Both the position numbers and the translations under genes were made by a program. The notes below the pieces were generated by a model, which did not search any database, was not told the DNA's origin, and saw only the letters and a list, made by a program, of their open reading frames with translations. A stretch of 64,000 nt of DNA from Mansonella perstans (taxonomy: Eukaryota; Nematoda; Chromadorea; Rhabditida; Onchocercidae). Shown piece after piece: positions 55,346 to 64,000 of this stretch. Each line of letters starts with the position of its first letter. The stretch's first letter is position 1. The stretch covers positions 364,903 to 428,902 of the forward strand of contig JBAMDO010000013.1 in assembly GCA_037074765.1 (NCBI GenBank), given 5' to 3'.

Positions 55346-57995
55346 TTGTCCAAGAATCTCCGAAAATTAGTTAGAATTTTTTTACTAAATAAGTATCTGA
55401 AAAGAATATATTTAAATATTACGTTTTTGTTATTAAATGAAACATAAAAAGTTTTTGCAGATTCACCCATTACCAATACTCTACAGATCTTATTTTCATA
55501 TTCTGCACTGATATTTCATATAATGATTTTTCATATTTCATATAACTGATATTTCAGTTATATGAAATATGAAAATAAAATCTGTAGAGTAGAGTATTGT
55601 AATGGGTGAAGAGTATTGTATTGTAATGGGTGAAATATCAATTAAGTGAAATATCAGTTAACTGCCTTATCATATAATGATATTTTAAAGTCTTGCAGTG
55701 ATTTTCTTCAATTAACAGTGAAAATTTAACTGCCTTATCTTTATCGATTATAAAAAAAAAACTCGCCGATATACACCACATTCCACCGCATTACTGTAAC
55801 CATCATAATAATTTTAAGACGCTTCATTTTGAAAAAATATAAATGAAAAACTTCCACTAACAATATATATACATGTATATACGCAATAATTTTTATAATT
55901 TCATTTAAATATTTAAATATAAATCAAAAACAATAGTACACTTTTTCAATTTAAAAAGTATACTACATATCATTACGACATTCCTCAATGCAAATTATTT
56001 TTTTCATCTTTGGCATAGAAGTAAAAAAAGAAAAATCTAAAATGTCAAAGCGTACGTAAAGTACTTCACGTAACAATACACCCCCACATTTCACGTACTC
56101 ATCATCCTCCCACGTTCGAACCATACGATCCATCGTCATTTTTTACGCGTATAAATTTAAATTTTATTTTTGGGCGCTAATATCTTTGCTACTCAGAATT
56201 TCGCTGTGGGAACTAACCAAAGTTCAAATAGAATAAAAAAATTTTATTCAAATAAAATAAAATAATGTGACTGTATTTCATTATTTGCCAAAATAAATTT
56301 TATTTTTAAATTATAATTTCTAAGAAATTGAAATTTTCTCAAATGAATTTCTTTCTTTTCTAAAGTTTATAATTTATAAATTTTATTCATTACTTTGTGT
56401 AAGAAAATTTTTTAAAATACACTGTGCAATAATTTGTGATAAATCAACGTTGAATCAAACAATTAAAGGATCATTTGAGCAGAAATAGAAATTATATAAA
56501 ATTGACAAAACAGTTATTTTGAAACTCGTTTTGAAATTTAAAAAAAAAAAAATGTTTTGAAATTTTGAAATTCGCATCTTTTTTTTTGTATTTGACAGTT
56601 TTCTATGGCTTATGATACTACGCAATGTTTTCAGGAAATTATCGATGAAATATGATTGTTTTGAGCGTAAATCATTAACAGAATTCAATATAGCATCTAT
56701 TTTGTATTTGCAAACATATATTTCAAAATGAAATATTTCTAAAAAAATTCAAGAATTCCCAAACTTCAAAATCATGTTATTAAATTGCTAAGAGATTAAA
56801 TTAAGAAATTTTTAAGACTTCTTGAAATTAACTTCCAATTCAAGTATTTCATTCTATTTCTTGACACATCATAATCATAATCACATTAATGTCCAATTTC
56901 TTCGCACTTATCACACTTTTAATCTCTACGAAATTTGTTTACAAAAAAAAACAATCTAATCAGACTAATTTTTTTTGTTAATCGATTCCTTGAGAAACAC
57001 AAAAGTTATTGGACTAATTTAAATTAAATCATTTAACGATTATTTCTATTATTAAATATCGTAATATTTATGATTGCATTTATATTTCAACTAATAGAAA
57101 TTGAAAGATCTTTGCAAATGGACAGATTAGATTAAACTATATAATGCGTGATTACTTTGAAAAAATGATTTAAATTGATTTAATCATTGTTAGATATGTA
57201 AAGTAAATGAAATGTCTTTAAATGAATGTGTGCATTTTCAAAAATAAATTCATAAGCAACTTTTCAATGCATTTACTTAAATGCCATTGCCATTTTCTAA
57301 AAGTTTTCATTCATTTGATTAAAATTGATGTTTTTTTCCTTCAAAAAATGTTTTCTTTTAATTTTTTCACTTGAAAATGTTTGACTACTGACAACAAGCA
57401 ATGAAATTCGATCAGAACTATTCAGGATTCAGCAGAGTGATTTTAAAAAAGTCTCTTAATTCAAGAAGAACGAATGCTTTTTTTTTTATGATTTCAAAGC
57501 ATCTTGAGAGATGAACGATAGCCATTAGTTTCGACTTACAATATTTAAATTTAATCAAATATTAATCAATATAATTAAAGGATCAGAAAGTAGCACAAGT
57601 TGGTCGGAATTTTCTGTACCAAAATGGCGCGATAATTGTATCTGCATATGAAGAGGATTTGATTTTAGATTTCTTGCAATCAAAAGGACAGTTTTATTAA
57701 TTCTTTCCAAAGTATAATTGATACCTGAATAGGACTTCCAAACATTTAAAAAAAAAAAAAAAAAAAAACATTAACATTAACCTAAATTAACGAATATTGC
57801 AAGGAATATTTTTAGGAAAAAAGAAAGTAAAGATTAATTTGAAACAAATCGTATTTTCATTTTGTTTAGTGAACCGATCGATATTATCATAGTGATATTG
57901 AATTATGGTGCTAATGAATGATTAAAATAATAAAATACGGTTGAAAAAATTTGCTGTAAAATTGTACGCTTTCAACATGCTTTGAAGTTAATATT
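55346..57995. other. intergenic region between kinesin and the C-type lectin
   Basis: 2.65 kb containing the kinesin promoter and the 3' flank of the lectin gene. It has a long foldback (55462-55610), a possible alternative first exon (56139-56099, minus) and otherwise strongly AT-rich sequence with long A and T runs. No other gene was recognised. Confidence 0.55.
55462..55610. repeat. foldback (long inverted repeat) upstream of kinesin
   Basis: The core is a perfect 22-bp stem with a 4-nt loop (55528-55549 pairing with 55554-55575). Outside it, the left arm from TTCACCCATTACCAATACTC and the right arm ending GAGTATTGTAATGGGTGAA are near-perfect reverse complements. The right end is followed by a partial tandem copy up to about 55636. 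It is located 117-265 bp upstream of the kinesin ATG. Confidence 0.85.
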
Positions 57996-59648
57996 TCATG
58001 CAATTGCTCTTTTCTTACAAATAAAATGTGACACATTGGTGCTTTTGCAATCTTCTGATATCCAAGAACCATTGGTCAGTAGTATTGCGCAGTGCTGGAA
58101 TGGATCGCGAAGTAGAAGTTTTGAAAATGTTAGAGTTGTGCCATCTATCCAATGCCATGTTGTGTGTACATTGTCATAAGCAAGACCAATCCATACTGAT
58201 TCCCAGCCAAAAAATGTTAGTGTAGCTGGAATAGATGAATTTTGATTTATTTTGATTGAACTTCACAGCGAATCATTTAGTCTATTAAAACCGTTCAAAA
58301 TTAAGAATTGAAGACAAAAAGAGAAAAGTGTCAATTGCTTCGGTACACAAAAAAGAAAAGATTGCAGGCGTCTAAATGTAAATTTCGTGGATTTTTTCGT
58401 GTTTTTTAAAAGTTTACAAGTAATTTAATTCTCAAACTATACTTTGCAAATCATAATTTTCATCAGGAGAATGAATAGATACTAAATCAGACAGTCCACC
58501 ACTTTGACCACTATACGAACGACATTTCTCACGTGCCCTTTCCTGGCTCAACTTCATTAATTCATTTGATTCTTCGTTAATGTTTGCAACATACTGAAAA
58601 ATAGTATGTAATTAATATCTATTCATTAATAAACTACTGTACTTTGAATACTTCGAAATTCTTGCTTAAATATCTCTCCAAACTATCGAGTTGTTGTTTA
58701 TCAACATTCTGAATAAATTTTCTGGAATGTTTTAAAAGGAAATTCATACTTTATAACAATATGGTACTCTTATTTTCAGTGACTGATTGTACAGATAAAC
58801 GGGTCCATCCCAATCGAAATCTTGACATACTGAAAAAAAACACTCTTTCTGTTATTTTTTTTAAGTAAGTGTGCTTAGAAGAATAGAAAAAAAAATATAT
58901 TTCTGAATGTCAACTAACGTTTTCCGACCGAATATTCGTCCTTATCATTAATAGTACGATGATCGATAGCGATTGATGGATAATTCGAGATAGATAGCGG
59001 GAAAATTCCACTCTTCTCTGTTTTTTGGTAAGGATTGGATGAATCACTTTGTATTAGACCTGCTTTCATTTCAGCCACCGCAGTTTTCAGATAATCTGTT
59101 GGCAAACAATTTATCGGTAAGTTCAGCAGAGTGCCTGAAGTTGAGGAGACGGCAGAAGAAGAATCACGCTTGTCTCTACAAAGTTTACTTTATATGACAT
59201 CGAAATTTAATCACTTGGATTACTACTGGAATGAAAATCTAAATTGATCAGCGAAATTACCAAATGTGCAACTGTCAAGTAGGCTAGTGGAAATAACGCA
59301 ATTTCAGTAATAACATTTAGAAGTGTCTAAAGTGTGTAGCTAAACAGTATTAACATTCTCAATTTCATTCTTAAAAGATTGCTATAACTAATATTTAAAA
59401 TCTTGTCGTACAATGAATTCATCATAAATTTATCATTTCCTACTAAAATATTTTAGAAATAATCGCAGAGCATCTTACCTACCCACCGGGAAGCAGTGAA
59501 TATTTGGTGCTATGGTTGTTGTTGGTGTTCGAGGATTATAAGTAGTTGCTTTAGGTTGTGTCACTGCAGTGGTTGTTAAACAGCCGTTACACCGTTGGAT
59601 CACTTCAAGAATATGGAACCAAATAGCTGATAACAAAACATTACGCAT
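57996..59648 (-). CDS. secreted C-type lectin-like protein
   Basis: Six in-frame exons: 59648-59479, 59175-58919, 58829-58750, 58708-58652, 58593-58443, 58225-57996, giving about 314 aa. The ATG at 59648 opens a signal peptide ([20 protein letters not shown]), followed by a Thr/Pro-rich linker ([20 protein letters not shown]) and about 100 residues without recognised fold. The C-terminal half is a C-type lectin domain: [26 protein letters not shown], then [38 protein letters not shown] and HFICKK, with the usual disulfide cysteines in order. The WND calcium-site motif is replaced (NGSWISEDC), so classical calcium-dependent sugar binding is doubtful. Nematode lectins of this kind are secreted and act at surfaces or in host/microbe contact. 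The intron between exons 3 and 4 would be only 41 nt. Lectin assignment is strong; exon 4 less so. Confidence 0.85.
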
Positions 59649-61184
59649 CGTGTAATTTTTTCGAATCAAAAGTCTGAATGAATTCAGGAAAGTTTACGTC
59701 TTCTCTTTTGAAAATATATTTAAAATAGAGATAATCATAACAGAATAATGCATCAATTTGTTGGGTCTTAATTATGAACTGAAAGCAAGTACGGTCTTGT
59801 GATCAGCTACAGTGGATATTCATTTAATCAATGTGTGAAGAAACAGCTGTTCTAATTGGAACGGTTAATTAGAACTGTCCAAAGTAATTCACCTCCAACT
59901 GGAAGTGTACTAGATGAAGATATACTGAAATCTAAATGACCAAAGAATCGTGATGCCTGAAAGATGAAAAGTGTTGATATGATAAACGACTGCTGGGAAC
60001 TATCTAATGATCGAATTGAGGTCGGTATTTTATGTGATCCGAAATGCAGAAAGTATCGTTCATTGATCGGGAAGTAAACCAATTATTCCTAAATATTAAG
60101 GCATATTCTTTTTAGAAAAACAAATTATGCATCACTTATTTTGCAACACTAATTTTTTATTTGAACCCATTTCTATTGATCATTTTGTTGTACATTTTCC
60201 AAATTCTTCTTGTTTCCCATTTCGTATTTTTTTTTTCAATGTTACATAAAATAACTAGGAAGGCATTCATTGTTCACTGTTCACGTATATTCGCGTCATT
60301 AGTACTCAATTATTCAAAATATTCCAAAATACCACCTTCATGCTGCCTATTTCGGGGACAAATGAGGCTTTTGTTGTCATCCGAATCAAACAAAGCTGTA
60401 TGATGTGTTCCTCACTTAATAATGTCCACTCTTAAAAAGAAAGTTCTTCACTAAAAATTTTTCTTTTCTCTATGATAAAATGCATTCCATTACTACCATG
60501 TATTAAATTCAGCGAAGTACTATCATATATCAGATCGATAAATCTTATTTTTTCTTTTTACCGATCAAATATAAAAATGCTGCTATTTCGTTTCAAAAAT
60601 TATTACTAACAAATTCCAAAGTGCTCGATAAGCACTTTCACCAAGGCTCGGAAAAACTTTTTAACTGCTTTAATTTTGCACATGCAAGATTGCTTTATGC
60701 AATCCTTATTAACAATTTATTCTCTTCAGAATAAAATCTCTTCTTTTGTTCTAGCATGCAAATTGCATCAACAATATAAAAAAAATTTTCCATGTTAAAT
60801 TTTTACTGCATTTGGAATTCGTCTACTGTGGTACCTATTTCCATATAAAAGTAACGCTATTCTTATCAGGATTGTACAAAATATGCATGGGCAAATAATG
60901 CTGTTTATATATAATTTATCCTCACTGCTTAATGGCAAACGCAAATATGGCGGATTTTGCTTTGATCGATGCAAGTGCACTGAGCATACATTAAAATTTT
61001 TACTGATAAAGTTTATGTACTCATCAAACAAAATCCATGATTTGAAAGAATAATGAGAAAGCCAATTGCTGATTCAGCAGAATACTAGAAATATACTAAC
61101 AAATTTTATACATAGTAAACAAAAAAATATCTTAGTTCAAACACAGCAGACATTATTCAATTAAGAAAAAACTTTTTCTAGCGA
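59649..61184. other. spacer between SETD3-like and lectin genes
   Basis: 1.5 kb, AT-rich. It presumably holds the lectin promoter and the SETD3-like 3' UTR. A minus-strand frame at 60082-59852 stays open for about 76 codons. Its second half follows a CATCTTTCAG acceptor and reads ASRFFGHLDFSISSSSTLPV before a GTGAAT donor, so it could be an unassigned exon. Frames at 60161-60403 and 61031-60795 look accidental. Confidence 0.5.
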
Positions 61185-63896
61185 TTAAGTTGCTTCTAGT
61201 GATTGTTTGCTGCAAAAATCTTCCACTTTTTGCAGGATTTCTATTTCTGTTAATTTCAATCTCTCAATCATATATTTTCGAGCAGTATCAGAAGATCTGT
61301 TAAACTCCAATGGCTCTGGATGTGTTAATTGAAGCGGGTCGATTACTCCGCCATATGCTTTAAGAAGAAGACCAAAACGATCACGAAGAAAATTCCAAGC
61401 TTTTCGGATGTTATCAGAAGCTTTTAGTGCTTCCTCCACTTCTTCAGCTACTGAAGGGACTTCATCCAAAACATAAATTTGAGCAAAACGGAACAAAGAA
61501 TCGTGGAAATACGGCTCACATATGCTTACTTCGAAAGCGAAAATAGTCGATGCAGCATTAAATCCAAGAGAATGAAATAAGTTCATGCGTGTAACGTCAC
61601 GTTTCGATTTCGGAAGTCCTAGAAGCAGAACTTTTTGAAGAAAAAAATTGAAGTTTCAAAGCTATCGTTTAGTGATCTTTCGCAAGTATGACCTTTTCCC
61701 AAAAATCTGATGTCAAATAATTTGTGCTTTTTAATATTTTACAGCAGAAATACTCAGCTATCAATATTAAGCATATATTAACGATTCATTCGTGCATCAA
61801 CATTTGTTTATTAATAAAATTTTATCTTTTAGTTATATTCGGACGAATTTTTTATATAAGTGTACTCCAAATAATTTTCAACTTACCAATTTTCAACTTA
61901 TAAATATCTCGAACGTTTTTTCCGAGAGGAACAAAACCATTATGCAACAGAAAATCGCGACTACTTCGCCAACCATAGAAGATATTCACGGGTTCTAAAG
62001 GTTTGTAATCTCGAACAGCAATGATTTCTGCACAGTCGAATTCATCCGAAAAATGTACTGCTTTATGGAAAGCGCCCTCAGCGTAACTGTGATTTGCCAT
62101 ATCCAGAAATGGTATCAGCGCAGGTATCTAATTTAAAAAATAGAAATTGTAAGATCAATAACTATCAGATAAAAAATGATGCTATCTAGGTCGCTATGTC
62201 TAATTTCAATTTTTTTTTGAAGCCAGGGATCAAAAGTCCTAAGTACTTAGCAAAATATATTTTGTATAGAAAATTCATAATAAGAAAAAATTCAGCTGGA
62301 CTGCATTTGTCATAAAGGCCTCAGAAATTGGCTTGACTTAACTAGCATGTGTTAATTTAAGCAGTATGCCAATATATGTATTCAACGAATACACTTTGCA
62401 TATATATTACAAAGACTTCAATCATTATATATATATATATATATATTTATATTCATATATACATATAATTGAAGCCTCTGTGAAAAAAGAAGGAGATTTT
62501 AATAATTTAGGAAACACACCATTCGTGGTTGATCTATATCATTTTTCAATACTTCGCTCGGTATCATATTAATACGCGTTGAGATGCAGGCAACGGACCA
62601 TCGATATAGGTTGAAAGTAAAATTTGCTGCAGTAAGAGGAGAATTAACATATATTGGCTCCAGTCTTGACATCTCTTCTTTTGATTTCTAAAACATTCTA
62701 CTCAACCATTTTACCATCAGAAAGAAATGACTACTACAAGTAGAAACAATATGTTTGTCAACTTTTCAAATCAATTTTGGAACTAAATTGGAAATAAAAT
62801 TGTAAAGTGTAAACCGAAGTTTACTTCGAACATTATTAATGCTTGTGGGATAAACAAAAGCTTGAGCAGTTTTCTTGGATACAGAAGCTTGTGGAATGAA
62901 CAAAGTGTCTCGTCAAAATTATAAAAGGGTAAAATACGAATATAACTGGAAAATTTTTTTGTGGTAACGAAAAGAGAGTAAATTTGTAATAATTATGTTT
63001 GAAAAAATATTTATTTTATCAAATAATGTTACTTTCTTTCTATGACGAAATTCATCACTGCGTATGATTTCCAATAAAAAATGAATAAATTGTCTCGAAA
63101 CATTTCTGTATAGCAGCAATGATTCTTCGAATAACGGTGACGGACGCAAATACTGAAAGGAATCAGCATGCTATTTATGCGAAATATCATCTGATAGTTA
63201 TTGAATGTTAAGTATTTCTTGCTAAAGATATGAACATATTAGAAAAGATCCCTCAAAAAAGGTCTACGATTCTGATTGAAATAAATCAAAATAAATCTTT
63301 TGATTCATCTAATCATCAGTAGAATTGCAGACTGTTTGGGTCGCTTAGCTTTGTAAATATGCGGCAATGCCGTCGCAATTTGTGCATATGTGTAGGGAAA
63401 CATCGCCTTCGACATAAAGACTTATAATTCAGTCACCATCACTTTTTATGGCAACCAGAGGTCGGCGGGATTTTAAAAGCAGAGGCTGTTATATAAAAAA
63501 ATATCGAAAGGCCAGAATCAAAGAAAAAAAATGTCTTTAAAGCAAAAGAATTTCCAGTCGCATGAGCTGGTAGACGACGAAAAAAGGATTACTGGTATCA
63601 TCTAATCCTTTCAGCCAAATGAGGATAGAACCTTATAGATGCTTTAGATCTTCATCTAAATAGCAACTACGGATTTGCTGATTTCATATGCACGAAATAT
63701 TCGTACATGAGTTCACCAACCTGTAACTGTTCAACAGTGAAGAAGAGAGGAGTATTGAAGCTTTCGGGAAGTACTTTAATATACGGCTGCCAATGTGATT
63801 TAGGAACCAGTTTCTGGCAGCATAACATCATTGCCAAAGCAACATTTTCCATTGAACGTATTATTATATCTCGGTCGAATGCACGCCGAAATTTTT
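61185..63896 (-). CDS. SETD3-like SET-domain methyltransferase, 5'-truncated
   Basis: Homolog of SETD3, the actin histidine N-methyltransferase of the class with a SET domain followed by a Rubisco-LSMT-type substrate-binding domain. The 5' part lies beyond the right edge. Visible exons on the minus strand: about 63896-63721 (upstream boundary not certain), 63152-63033, 62687-62553, 62127-61887, 61618-61185. Matches to the family in order: SHWQPYIKVLPESFNTPLFF, YRWSVACISTR, IPFLDMANHS (the Asn-His cofactor site), and IFYGWRSSRDFLLHNGF with the SET tyrosine. The substrate-binding domain follows, from GLPKSKRDVTRMNLFHSLGF to the stop at 61185. The tail is much shorter than in human SETD3. Whether it methylates actin His73 or another target cannot be told from this. 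Confidence 0.88.
62428..62466. repeat. TA microsatellite
   Basis: About ten TA units followed by an imperfect TA/CATA stretch, in a SETD3-like intron. Confidence 0.8.
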
Positions 63897-64000
63897 TTTT
63901 TATAAATCAAGTTGAACAGGTATCACTTAAATCAATAGTCAGTTTAGAGTGTCCAAAATTTTACTGCCAAAAATGAAAGATTTACTTCAAGAAAGATGAT

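Noticed and set aside
60795..61031. 78-codon minus-strand frame between SETD3-like and lectin genes
   Set aside because: No ATG start and no splice evidence; not part of the SETD3-like gene, whose stop is at 61185.

Overview
This is eukaryotic nuclear DNA and almost certainly nematode. It is AT-rich, every recognisable gene is cut into many short exons, the introns run from about 40 to a few hundred bases and usually end in a TTTCAG-type acceptor, and the protein families match those of spirurid/filarial worms. I infer a clade III (probably filarial) nematode; the species cannot be read from the window. No rRNA, tRNA, CRISPR array, plasmid or intact transposon was seen.

Layout. (1) 109-7536, plus: 3' part of THOC2, the scaffold of the THO mRNA-export complex. 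(2) 7886-10200, minus: a small secreted PAN/Apple-domain protein. (3) 10201-14394: gene-poor, with a 40-bp tandem hairpin repeat and isolated exon-like pieces. (4) 14395-28938, minus: three genes in a row, a cramped (CRAMP1)-like SANT protein, mitochondrial HSP90 (TRAP1/hsp-75) and Derlin-2. The last two lie 485 bp apart and may be co-transcribed. (5) 29949-36602, plus: a DDX42-type DEAD-box helicase, divergent from the cramped-like gene across a 1-kb promoter region. (6) 37662-42505, minus: a protein that aligns along both membrane halves of P-glycoprotein but has neither ATPase domain. A possible tiny gene starts 145 bp away on the plus strand (42651). (7) 43077-49637: 6.5 kb with no gene I recognise. 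(8) 49638-55345, minus: kinesin-6 ZEN-4/MKLP1, with a long foldback just upstream. (9) 57996-59648, minus: a secreted C-type lectin. (10) 61185 to the right edge, minus: a SETD3-type SET-domain methyltransferase, truncated by the window.

Most genes are housekeeping: RNA export and splicing (THOC2, DDX42), protein quality control (TRAP1, Derlin), chromatin (cramped) and cytokinesis (ZEN-4). The two accessory secreted proteins (PAN, C-type lectin) and the ATPase-less ABC-like protein are the unusual content. All gene models were spliced by hand. Exon lengths were checked so that reading frame is kept across every junction, but exact junctions are predictions.
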